Shown one piece after another: positions 47,401 through 58,900 of a stretch of 64,000 nt of DNA. Position numbers and translations under genes: made by a program. The stretch is taken from contig NC_134428.1 in assembly GCF_030867145.1 (NCBI RefSeq), positions 19,695,537 through 19,759,536 on the forward strand. Direction: 5' to 3'. Numbering within the stretch: position 1 is the first letter of the stretch; each line of letters begins with the position of its first letter. The notes under the pieces were generated by a model. The model worked only from the letters and a program-made list of their open reading frames with translations, did no database searches and was not told the DNA's origin. Source of the stretch: Opisthocomus hoazin. Taxonomy: Eukaryota; Chordata; Aves; Opisthocomiformes; Opisthocomidae.

Positions 47401-49038
47401 GTTATTGGCAGTTGATGGGTACAGTCTGGTTTTTCTCATGTTGTTCTTGGTTTCCTTTTCAGTTGTTACTGAGATTACATTTTTGGTTGTTTCCTTTCTA
47501 GAGGAAAACTAACAGTATTTACAGTATTGTGTGAACAGTATCAGCCTTCACTGAAAAGAGATCCCATGTATAATGAGGTGAGTTACTCGTAGCTGTAAAC
47601 AGGTTTTAACCTACAGAATTAGTTAAATAATAGCTGATAATCTCCTGCTTTGTGACTGGTAAATAGGAGTCAGTGATCTAGCTTGCGTAGTGTGACTGCT
47701 GCCCTTGGTATTTTCACCCGTAAACGAACTGGCTGACCTTGTTCTTCATCTTGTGTCATTTCAGTACCTAGATAGAATAGGACAGCTTTTCTTTGGTGTT
47801 CCTCCCAAGCAGACATCGTCCTATGGAGGATTACTAGGTAAGATTTGTGCTGATAATTGTTTGTAGATACCACCAGTCTTTTCAGAGCAGCGGCTTATAT
47901 AAAACAGATGTGCTGGAAACAGGTAGTTTGTTCTAACAAACGTATCGGTGTTTTTCATAGCCTGTAGAAATAGTCACTGCTGTAGAACACAAGATGAATT
48001 GGTTGCACATGAAATTAATTTGGTGAAGCTAGTAGATCTTTGAGAAGGGGAGAAGCATGTAAATTACTCTTACGGTTAATTTTTGACATTATGGCATGAC
48101 TTCCAAATGTAAAGAAAAATCTTGTTTATGTTAAAGCTTAATTAGACTTTAATTAATCAGACTTCAGAGGCTGATTTTCTTTGTCGCATGTGGGACTTTG
48201 GTAGAGTTCTGACCAGTCCTGATATAAAATGAATGTTCCCAAAGTAGAAGTTCTGAAATTAATACTGCTCTTGTACAAGAAATGAAAGGGAATAGAGGAA
48301 TTCAGCCCTCATTTCCTGGCTCTTGAATAAAATTTGAGCAAGTTGAACTGGATTACTTTTGTAAAATCAGATGTTCTTCCTTGAGAACTAAGCTTCTCTG
48401 TTTGTAAACTGAGTTGAAGCTATACCTGCAAATGTCAGTTCACTGATCCCTAAAGTCTGATGAACAATATGAGCATCATAGATCCCGGCGTGTAAATAAC
48501 AGCTTTTCAGCAATTCAGACATCTTTAAATTGAAAAAAACAGGGAGGATGCACAAATGCGTCAAAATAAGTTCTTCATAGCATGATCCACAATTGCTGTT
48601 TTTTGACCGTTGTGTGCCTGGAGATGAGTCTGTCCTCATGTGGTTGGGTTTTTTCTTTCCTCTCATGCTGCAACTAGGGTACATAAGCGTGGGACTTCAG
48701 TGGAGTTTTTCCAGTGTACTCTTAGAGAAGGAACAGTATCAAAATACAGCTTCCCAAATCAATAATTTCTTAATGGAAACCAGTGTAGGAATACTAATGT
48801 TCCGATGGACTCTTTTACTTACCAAAAAAACCCCCAGTTTTTTCTCATCATTAAAATCTGCACCCTTGCAGGGTGGTGAGAGAATAGTTAAGGGTTTTGA
48901 GATAAGAGTGTAAAATTAGAAACTTTGACTGTCCTGTATTTTATTCTAGGAAATCTTTTAAACAGCCTGATGGGAACTGGAGAGGATGACGACACAGAAG
49001 ACGGTCAGGAAGACAGCAGCCCGATTGAGCTTGACTGA
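37795..49038 (+). CDS. GET4: GET4, guided entry of tail-anchored proteins factor 4 (complete)
   Basis: GET4 is a cytosolic alpha-helical repeat protein. With UBL4A and BAG6 it hands tail-anchored membrane proteins to the GET3/TRC40 ATPase and helps with quality control of mislocalised proteins. Nine exons with AG/GT borders and matching phases: 37795-37949, 41865-41943, 42360-42441, 43401-43550, 45236-45374, 47278-47418, 47502-47577, 47765-47837 and 48950-49038. They total 984 bases, that is 327 codons plus stop, the same length as remembered human GET4. Signature stretches are [12 protein letters not shown]-like in exon 1 ([20 protein letters not shown]), [28 protein letters not shown] and a final SSPIELD. 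I chose the first of two in-frame ATGs near the CpG-rich start. This is the only intact GET4 in the window. Confidence 0.97.
38430..41864 (+). other. GET4 intron 1
   Basis: Unique intron sequence with an A-rich run near 40090 and one CR1 fragment. Open stretches here (for example 40473-41072) have no recognisable product or exon borders. Confidence 0.6.
40940..41072 (+). mobile_element. CR1 3' fragment in GET4 intron 1
   Basis: Recognisable CR1 3' sequence: GGCCGGGTTGGACGGGGCTT, then CAGCCTGGTCTAGTG and GGTGTCCCTGCCCATGG, ending at CTGTGACTCTATGACC. It is diverged and therefore old. Confidence 0.85.
43551..45235 (+). other. GET4 intron 4
   Basis: AT-rich intron. A 38-base tandem duplication lies near its end; I see no other element. 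Confidence 0.6.
44846..44919. repeat. Two-copy tandem repeat, period 38
   Basis: GAACTTCTTGACTCTCCTGA and the following GCACTGGTGATAGCAC occur at 44846 and again at 44884 with no mismatch that I can see, which points to a recent slip or duplication in GET4 intron 4. Confidence 0.9.
45375..47277 (+). other. GET4 intron 5
   Basis: Unique intron sequence, with an A-rich run at 45584-45595 and nothing coding that I can support. Confidence 0.55.
47838..48949 (+). other. GET4 intron 8
   Basis: Unique AT-rich intron. I see no repeat or coding signal. Confidence 0.55.
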
Positions 49039-49348
49039 ATGTTGTTGTCAGTGGGTGCCGTGTAAATCTGATGATTCGATGACTCCAAAGACACTTTTGG
49101 AATTTGAATCCCGCAGTTGTTTCTTGGCACCTAAAGGGCTCTTCCGGTCATTTAGAAGTGGTTGCTGAAATGTTTATAATGTTCGGTCTATATTATTTAT
49201 GTAAAAAAAGAAAGAAACCAACAACAAGTACCCAAATGAACCAATCGGAGCAATTGCTAGCAGGTTTCTGATACAGCGGCTGGTGACTTTGATTAAAATA
49301 TAGTCTTCTACGGTTTCTGATGCAGTATTCCCTTTTGCACAGTAATTC

Positions 49349-49354
49349 AATAAA
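49349..49354 (+). terminator. GET4: GET4 poly(A) signal
   Basis: AATAAA about 310 bases after the GET4 stop, in an AT-rich 3' UTR, giving a short transcript end near 49370. Confidence 0.75.
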
Positions 49355-50743
49355 GCATAAATATGGGTCTTCTACTTCACAGCCTACCCAATACCGTCTT
49401 TGTTACGAGAAAAACCTCCTTGACCTCTGCCACCTCCAAGGAAAATCTCAAAAGGCAGGGTGATCAGTTGAATAATTTATTTGCGAGGCTGATGCCAAAA
49501 ATACTGCGAGATCAGCTAAGCAGCATAATCTGAGATGCACACCCAAGAGACATTGGCACCAAGAACTCGTTTCCACTGCCGTGAGCAACGCGTGCGCCAT
49601 TCGTACTGCCTTTCCCTCTGCTGAAGGCCTGGCGCTGGCCAAGCCCGTGCGTGTCGTTAGCTGGCATCTCCCAAAAAGCACAAGATTGAATTGCTCTTGA
49701 GTAAAAGCCGATCAGTGGAACTTAGGTAATTGGCTTCCATGTGGATCTCTCTTGCCTAGGTATAAAAATTTGGCTCGTGGCTCTACTCCTTTGGAACAGA
49801 TTCTTTTTCCATGTAAGTTCACAACCATATGGCGTTACAGTGAATGAAATGAGTTGTAGCGAGCAACGTATGTGTTTGAACTGCAGCTGGATGTAAAGAA
49901 AAGGGATACTGCAGAACTTTTGGTTCTTTACAATATATTTATTTTTCTTGGGTGATTGACTCATTTAACACTTTCTGTAAAAAAGAATAAATTGATAAAT
50001 AATGGAGTAACTTCAACCCCAGCAGTAGGCATAGCCATTCTACATCTCCTCCTCTATTAATGCAGCACAGTGGATGTCTGGTACAGCGAACAGATGAAAT
50101 GGTGGGGAAACGCTTTATTTTTTCACGATGAAAATAAAAAGGCTTAGATTAATAAACAGCAATCATGCATGGGGGGAGGGATTAATACAAATTTATTGAC
50201 TGTATGAAAAAGAAAAGGCATTGAAAGGAAGACTTTGTGTTAATTGTGAAGTCTCAAATAAACACTTTATACCAGGATGGGTGATACGGGTGCTTTCTGA
50301 GAGTTTTATGAGCCGAGATCTTACTGTCCTTCCTCTTCCCAACCCCCCCCCCCCGCATTTGACCATGGGTCACCCAGACCTGAGTGCTGCAGAGTTACCT
50401 CTGTGCCGTTAAGAGCATAGCTGGAGTCCGGCGTTGCAATGGCTGGGGCAGGGTAGGGATTGCTTTGACTTGCAGCAAGTCCAGGGAAGAACCCCCAACC
50501 CAGGGTGATGCTGCAGGCATTTAATAAATGCTCTGGGACGCTGGCTGCAGGTTAAGAGCCATGGCAGTTCCTTGCCCTTGGCTGCTGGTGACCGTGCCTG
50601 CGGGGGCAGCTGGAGGGTCTGTGGTGTCCGGCAGTGAGTGGACCCACATACGGAGCCCGGGGGCAGCGGGCGGGCACGGGCTGAGCTGGCGCTACGCAAT
50701 AACTACAGCAGTATAGACAGACTACATGGATCTGTGTACACAG

Positions 50744-51480
50744 TAGATAAAAAAAAAATATATATATATACACACACACACACTTTAACAGCCTTTTGTG
50801 TATGTAACAACTTAATTGTATGGCATATAACTTATAATAGTAACTATATTAACTACACATGCACAAGATCTTGCTAGCTATAAACACAACTAGCCCAGTC
50901 TGTGCCCTCCCTGCTTTGGACATGCCTGGGTTTTCAAGTAAGTGTGAGTGACAGGGTGTGTGTGAGTAATTATACACAATTTTAATATAAAATAAATAAC
51001 CTATAGTTTTGCATCCACATATGCATGTGGATATACGTATGGTTATATGCAGTATATTTATCTTATAAATTTATATGTTTATAAATTATATACTTTATAC
51101 CTATACAAAAAAGCATGCATGTGTGTGTATAATATACAATTAAATATTTTATAAAAATGTCTCTACATATACAGATGTGTATATGAAATACATTTAGCTT
51201 AGACATTTGTAAATTAAATGTGTGTGTCTAATGATGGCTACGTATACACCTGCATGTGTTCATATGAGCTATATTCAGCTCATATACACTCACATAAAAG
51301 TGTGTTATATATTATGCTATAGCTACTATGCAGTTTATAGTTGTGTCTGTGAATAGTCAACAACTCTTTCATAGGATTTATTTCTGTAGTCCTAAGAAAT
51401 ATGTATCTTGCATCTGTATGCATAGATATAAAATAGTAGTATTATATATAAAATCTATATAATACACATAAATCTCTGTG
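50744..51480. repeat. AT-rich region with TA, CA and TG microsatellites
   Basis: It starts with A-run, (TA)n and (CA)n tracts at 50750-50783 and continues as degenerate TATA/TGTGTA sequence over some 700 bases. The base composition stands out from the GC-rich ADAP1 side. Confidence 0.75.
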
Positions 51481-51666
51481 TGTGCTTTACATGAATTCTA
51501 TGCACAGGGTGTACGCACACACACCAGGGGGCAGGTGGTTCCGTAGGGATCCCCGGGCTCTGCCAGCACCCTCCCCTACTCCTTCTCTTTCTTTTGTTGG
51601 TTTTTAACCCCATCTCCCCTCCCTCCCCTGCCCCAGCACCACACAGCCACGGCTCTGACATAATAA

Positions 51667-51672
51667 TTTATT
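51667..51672 (-). terminator. ADAP1: Candidate ADAP1 poly(A) signal
   Basis: AATAAA on the minus strand about 1.25 kb after the ADAP1 stop. More distal signals also exist (50192-50197, and near 49473), so the true end is uncertain. Confidence 0.4.
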
Positions 51673-52807
51673 GATTCCAATGACATTTAGTACCATAGTT
51701 GTCTTACCAGTGACAGAACGAATGCATACAGCCGATGAGATGCTCTCATTTACACACGCCAACGTAAGAAACGCATCAGACAGCTCAGTGTCCGGGGCTG
51801 GTACTTCAGCAGGGGCCAGGAATTTCATTTTTGTGATAAAAATCCAGCACATGGTGTGCAGGTCCCAGCCCGCCTGCCCCGACCGCAGGAATTACAGTGC
51901 TCAACACAGCGCTGAAACGTCACTTCAAGCAGGTTTTTGTTTTTGTTTTTTTTTTTGGCAGGAAAAAAAAAAAATCTCAACCAAAAAAAATTAAAGAGAA
52001 TTATTGGGGGGGGAGAAAGTGCAACCACCAGTCTGGAGAAGCGACGTGCCGTCGGGCGGGGGAGATGCGCCTGCCAGAGGTGGGCTGGCTATGGCGCCCA
52101 TTGGCAAAACCGCACCTAAAGCTCACCCCCCGCAACCCACTGGGCTCCCGAAATGCGGTGGGTGAACCCCTCCCCGAACCACAAAACAGGACCCAGGGGA
52201 GCACGGGCACAGCGGGGCACTGATGGGGGCACGGGCCCTGACCCCAAGAGCTTTGCTCCCCTCGCATCGCCTCGTGGCTCGGTGTCCACCTGCGCTGGGC
52301 ACCCCTCCTCCGTGCCCTTCGTTAAGTAGGTAACGAGGCCAACAATGCCGATTTCCTCTATTTCCAAATCTCGAAGGACCCTAGCCTGCGTACAGCAGCA
52401 CCGCTGTGTGAGGTAATTAATCCACTTCTGATTTACCCCGATGCCGTCGGGAGGCTCCGCCATTTCGCCCATCACGATTCCCAGTTCTTCCCTGCTCCGG
52501 GACGCACTGGTCCCTGGGGAAAAGGCTGGCAGAGCGCCGGGGCTGTGCAGATGCTCGGCTCCAGCCCACACCGACCAGCTCATGGGGAAAAGCTCCGCTT
52601 CCCCCCGAGCCGTGCCAGCAGCAGTCCTCGCCCCCCGGGGTGGGACAGCCCGTTCAGCGGGTGGGGGGTGGCGGGGGTGCAGCATCACCCATCCCGCGGA
52701 GCAGCCACAGAGCCGGATTTCGGGTTGGATCAGCATCTTCTCCGACGTTTCACTGCCGCCCTTCTTGGTTTCCAACATGATCAAGTGAATGATGAGGGGA
52801 AAGGGAA

Positions 52808-52848
52808 GTATTATTATTATTACTGTTATTATTATTATTCATTATTTT
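52808..52848. repeat. (ATT)n microsatellite
   Basis: Imperfect ATT units in the ADAP1 3' UTR, just after the stop codon on the minus strand. Confidence 0.85.
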
Positions 52849-52920
52849 TAACATTTCAAATAAAACCACGTTGTGTTGTAAACAGAAGCTGACTCCTCAG
52901 GTCTGCCCAGCCAGTCCCAG

Positions 52921-55900
52921 CTAAGGTTTATGTTTGAAATGGGCTTCCACTGAAAGAAAAAAAACAGAGAAAATAAAGTTAAAAGCAGGACAAGCCCTGC
53001 GAGGCAGCGACAGTCCGGCACAAGCCCATCCTGCGGATGGTCCTTGTCTTGCCAAAACTCCTTGGCTCTGATTATCCTTATAACTGGGTGACCGGTCATC
53101 CTTACAGCACCACAGACGTCACGCCAGAGGTGATGTAGAGTGAAGGATACCACCCTCCTCCTCCCAGCATGATCCCTCTCTGCTTGGACAGCCTCTGCAT
53201 CCTCCCCGTTCACGCCGCACAGGAGGGAGTGATGCCGCTGCATCCCTGATCCCCCTCCATCCACCCCGTCCCCCGGGAAATCAAGGGGCCGAGGCTGACC
53301 TCCAGCCCTCGCCAGCAAACACACCTGCGTATTCCTGAGGCAGCATCGGTCGGCTTATCACTTTCTGAAAAGTCGTAATCCACTCCAGCTGGTCGTCCTC
53401 TGTCTCACAGGCAAAGAGGAATTTCCGATCCGGGGTGACGATGGTTATCCCATGCTGCCAGTGGTTTCCCTGCGTGGATGGTGGGAGCCCTTCCAGGACC
53501 TTGTAGCTGTTTTCCTTGCTCCCAATAAAAACTTCCCCTCTAGCAAAGGCATCCTAGGAGACAGCGGAGCGGTCAGGCAGGCGCGATTGCACAGGGGAGC
53601 CCCGCGTCCCGGGCAGCCAGGACACCGCTCACCCCCCGCCATCCAGAAACCACAGCCGAAGCACCAGCCACCCCACGAAGCCCCGTTGCGGCTCCTCCTG
53701 GGGCACCCACGACACAGGACCAACAGCAGGGAGCCAAAACCCAGACGCAGAAAAGCCTGCAGCCAGTGCTCGGGGCTTCCAAAGCATTTTTGCTGAGTAT
53801 CTGTGCGCAGGGCTGCTGCACACTGGACACCAGGCAGATCCATCCGGCAGTGACGGCTCAGTGTCCCCTTGGCTCTTCCACCGGCCTGAGTTTCACTCCA
53901 GATTATCACCGTTACCACCATTATTATTATTACTGCAGATAATTCCCAACAGACAGCCCAGGCACCTTCACCTTACCAGGGGATCTTTGAAATACATCAG
54001 CCGCCGGTCATCCATGGTGAACCATCGCTTCTTGAATCCCTCTGTTTGCTGAAGAGTCAAAAAATGCCAGGTCACACATGGGTGCAGTGCAGCTCCTTGC
54101 TTACCAGGCACGACCCAGGAGTGCCAGGGCACTCAGAGGAGCCCGATGAGCTGGGAGAGTTGGGGACAGGCGGCTCCTGGGCCACCACAAGCTGGCTCCA
54201 CGCAAGCTGTACTAGGTGGGCTTGCAGGAACGGGCAGCGAGAGGGGAGATGGGGTGGCTGGTCTGTGGTTTTGGATTTTTTAACATTTGCTTCCAGGTGG
54301 GGAAAGTGTATTAAAGCATTCACCACGTGAAGTCTTTGCCCCTCAAGCAAGGGTGGGTTTCTGCCACCAGCGGACCCTCCTCAGCCCCGTACAGAGGAAG
54401 ACTTGTGTTTAGAGGGACTGCAGAAACATTTTACAGCCTACCTTTGGGCCCGTTTTCTCCATGTACCCTTCCTTCAGGTAGTTTCTAGAAAGCTTTGGCA
54501 CCAGCTGGAGCAACCAAAGAGGAGAGAAAAAGAGAGAGCAGCGTTAGATGGAGGGAGCTGGGGCATCACCGGGGGGTCGCTGGAAGAAAGCCCCTGCCGA
54601 GCACACCCCCGGCCCCAAGCCCACCCGACAGCACTGGCTGCACGCTCTGCTCCCGCTCTCCACCGTGCTCAGAAGAGACAGGTGCAGAAACACGAAGCAG
54701 CTTTGAGCGCCTTGCCAGCAAACCCACCAGCCTCCAGAGCAGCCCCTGGGCCAAACCCCACTTCACCGGCCAGCTCTGCCAGCGCATCTCCTCCACCAGA
54801 CGCAGCGGGAGCTCCTCACTAAGGTATAATTCGCCTGTAAAACCTCGTTAATGTACGCTTGCGTGTGCGCTCCCCCTTCCTGCAGGTATCTCTGACAACA
54901 GTGACCAGCGTCGGGGATATTTTTAACGCTGCTCAGTGAAGACAAGCCTGTAGCTGTGAGATCTTAGCAGAAGCCTCTGAAAGCCTCTTGAAAGATGATG
55001 AGGCTCACCAAAAATGGGGCTGACGAGCCTGACCGCACGCCGCTCTGCCTCCCCGCCCCTGCTCCTGCCTTTTTCATTTCATCAGGTTATTAATGGCTCC
55101 GCTTGCCAAACCGCACTCCCGCAACACCTAACCGTCTGACAGCAGCTCTGGTCGAGCAGGCGTGTGCTTGCAGGGCAAAGACACCCCAAAAAACACCAGC
55201 CCAAAGGATCACACGGCCGCTCCGCAGCAGCTGGGAACACCTCCATCCCGGATGCTTCATTGCAGGCAGCGAAGGGCTCTGCAGCGTTCGTAGCCCAGGC
55301 GTTTGGCTCCTGGGACAGCGCTGAGGACACTTTGCTAAGCGAGGAGCTCATCACCTTCGGCTCAGGGAGGTTCCTCCACCCTGGAGATGGGTCCCCGAAG
55401 AATCCTTCAGAGAGCCTCGCTCCCCGGGAGCTGCAGAGGCAGCCTGGGCATCCTTAAGGTGGTGTGAGCAACTTGTGCCTCTCTACTGCATTTAACCTGG
55501 CTCCTGTTTAAATTTAACACCTTTTCACCTCTCTGGCAGGGAAAAGTGAGCATAAAATAGAGGCAAATGATGGCAGCACCCAGGACTGAGCTACCTCACG
55601 TACATAACGCAATCTCTGCAGAGCTGTCCCCAAGCTGAAAGCTCCGAAGGGTTCTGCTCATAAATTAAACCTCGCTAAGCGTTACACTCCTTTGTATCAC
55701 CCAGAGAATAACCGATGAGAAGGGCATGAGAAGTAAAAATACAGACAGCTTATCTACCCCACTGAAGCTGCCACGGGGTGAGCACATGAACCCTCTCACC
55801 AGCTGCTGGACACACAGCAACTCTGTTAAGCTCTGCGGGGTTTTGGGGGCAATTGGATTCAGATGTGCCAACCAACTTTAGCAGAAGTAGAGAATATGGA

Positions 55901-58900
55901 GAGGGGGAGAAAGGATTAAGTGAAGTATACACTGCACAGCGACTGTACGAACAACAGCGGGCTGACGAGGCGCTTCTTATGGTTTTTTGTATTTGCCCAG
56001 TTTAACTTCTTATTCAAAAGGGGTCTGAAGTGTGGCAGGGATCCCCAGCTGTGGGACCGTTCCTCCTCCTGCTCCCCTCATTCTCCCCAGGGATTAGGAA
56101 GACCGGGGCAGCTGGTCCAACGGGAAGGCTTTGGCTCGGTGGGTCCCTGGGGTGCACGGGCAGCTGCGGGACACAGCCACCCTGCACCCCAGCCCCAGAC
56201 CACCACTGCACCCCTCCCAGGTAATTAACAGAAGGCAGGTAATGCAATTAGATATCAAAATCTACGAAGTCAAGGAGGTCACAGAGTAACCAACAACAAC
56301 AAAAAGTCCAGAGCCAGTGACGTTACACAGCAATTGCAATGCAAGGCACTTACAGTCAGCTTGGGCTAATACAGCCTCTAGTATTCTATTAGCAGAAGAT
56401 AATGCAATTAGCAGTCCAGCTCCCGGAAAACACACGACAGAGATTCATAAGACAGGCCGCACTGAGCTGCACTCAGGAACTCGGCCCCGAGGCTCGGACA
56501 CAGCGCTGACACTCTTCTGCCTTCATCTCTTCTACCTTCCAGCCTTCGTTTCAGCTTTTAATATTATAGCAACAATCTTCGAGAAAGACCCTTACGGCTT
56601 CTGTACACGTGACAGCGCTGGAGTGACTCACACGCGTGACTCGCGCTTGGAGTGCGAGCACGGTGCTTGCACACACACGCGGTTCCCAAGGCGGGATGCC
56701 GGCAGCGGGTGCTGCACACGGGCTCTGCAGCCCACCACAACAATTTTAATAATTGCAAAATACTCTGAAGGATGGAGCACTCTCCAAGCCTTCCAGCTTG
56801 TTAATCAGATGCTAAAAATGAGCAAGAGGCGGGGGAAAAAAAATAACTGCAGGAAAACTCACATCAACATCGCTGGCTCCGGGGAATGCCACTTGTAAGT
56901 AATGAAACCGTGCTGCCCGGATGGCATTGAACCAATCCACTATTTCCTAATAACAAGAGAGAAAAGCATACTGAGTAATGTAGTCTGCACACAAAATAAC
57001 ATGATCCTGCTGCGTTTCGTCTCTCCCATCACTTTGTCCCAAGTGACAGAGTGCAGTTTAGCAGCAGTCCTAAAAAAAAAAATAAAATACAGATATAAAA
57101 GAGAGCGGCAAACGGGTGAAGGATGGGGAGCATCCAGCCGCTGCTCCAGGCTTCAAGACCTGCAGGGAGCTCTGCAGCCCCAGTGAGCACCAAGGGGGTT
57201 TCTGCAGGGGGAAGGATTGAAGAACGTCTCTGAACTGGCAAAAGCAGCATCAAATCAACATCTGCAATTCCGAGCCCAGCGTTGAGCTTGATGCTACAAA
57301 CGCTACACAGGCAGCCAGACAGCTCTGCAGCCTGCCCACCACCGCCCCCGCCGCCCGGCCCTCCGGCAGCCATAACCTGCTCGGGGGCAAGGAATGCCTG
57401 AATCCCACCCCAATTTCGAGGCCTTGGCAACGTATTTCAGTGTTTTGCTAAGAAAGCGGCCAAATACCTCTTCATGTTTGTACTCCAGTCTATCGGTCAC
57501 ATCTGCAAGTCCTCAAGGGACAAGCACAGTGACACCGAAGTCCCAGCTCAATTCCCAGATGCTCTGGCACTTCTACATTTCCTTGGCAGAAACCTCTCTC
57601 TGTTTTTTGGCGGAATATTTTCCCTCCGAAACAGTTGTTCTACAACTTCTTTGTTTTTAACCTCATCTATTCACTTGTCTCTGGTGAGACCCCGAGCCTG
57701 TGCTGCGCAGGATGCCTTTGTGAAGGCTTCACTGAGAAATGCCACATTAATTTTAAGCGAGATGCACAGGGAGCTCTCCAGTACCGCCTCGTGGTCTAAA
57801 GGACGGGCAAAAGAAAGGCGTGTTGGAAGGGAGAGGTAACGGCTGCCCGCACCGGGATGCTGCGCTGCGGCGAGACGGACGCTGAACGGCTGCCCGTAGC
57901 ACACGTGAAGCTTCACACATCAGGGACAGGTTCAATGACCCAGATGTGATCCTAAAATAAACACTGCCAACCTTGCAGGCGAGGGTGCTGTAGCATAGGA
58001 GAGACCATATCAAAGTGTAAGTCGACCTTCAGTAAGATTTAAACTTTCCTGTGCTTTAAAAATGATTGGGGCAGGGTGGAGGGGAGGGAAAGGCTCTTAT
58101 GTGTCATTTTGGATGTCTCGGTTCTAACGAGTTGAACTGGAGGTCTCTCAAAAACAGCCTAGCATGGCAAATAGCCGTCCTCTAAAAGTTCAAACTTTTT
58201 CTTCAGCGTGTTAATCCACTTCAAGTTGAAGTGGAAAAAAAAAAAAAAAAAAAGCCCGTAATAGGACATACACAAACAATGTTTTGGAAAACACTGACCT
58301 ACTTGTCTGAGGTTTGACTTCTCACTTGCTTTCCTACGCTAAGCAGCCCCCAGACAGCAGCACAAAGAGGATCAGAGAGAGGAATTAGCTCCTGAAGTTA
58401 ATGGTGACCAAACCAGGCTCAAGGTAATGAAAAATACACTGTAACGTTAAAATACTGGTATTTCATCTAGTCACCAAATGGCTATATATATATATATATG
58501 GGGGGGGTCTCCTTGATTTGTGATGCGAGATAGGGTTTCACCCTGCAGAAAAGCAGCGGCTGCAACCTTCATTGACTCCCAACAGGTCACTGCTTCCTCG
58601 AGTACTGACCACTCATCGCTGGAGGAAGGGGCACCACCACGTTCCTTTATACAAACCTGCACCTGCGTACGCAAAGCCCGAAGGCTCAGTTGCTGGAAAT
58701 TTTCTGTGTGTATAATTACGAACAATGCCACAGACAGAGTGAGGAGATTGTACCTGACGTATTAAAACAACTTTAAACAACTCAGTGTTTTCAGATGGGA
58801 AAGTGTCATCTCCTTAGCTCGTTAGCAGAGATTCCTTTCACTGATTACATCTCAGAGCAAGCAGAGAAAATGAACTACTGCCTGCGTCTTTGCAAATGGC

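Larger units (their letters stand above)
49371..52920. other. Intergenic region and ADAP1 3' UTR between convergent genes
   Basis: GET4 and ADAP1 face each other tail to tail. The region holds possible minus-strand poly(A) signals (TTTATT on the plus strand at 50192-50197 and 51667-51672), AT-rich microsatellite sequence, and a C-run and homopolymers. Open stretches here show no recognisable protein. Confidence 0.6.

Noticed and set aside
52116-52784. 222-codon minus-strand open frame after the ADAP1 stop
   Set aside because: It lies in GC-rich ADAP1 3' UTR/intergenic sequence with no recognisable domain and no exon borders.
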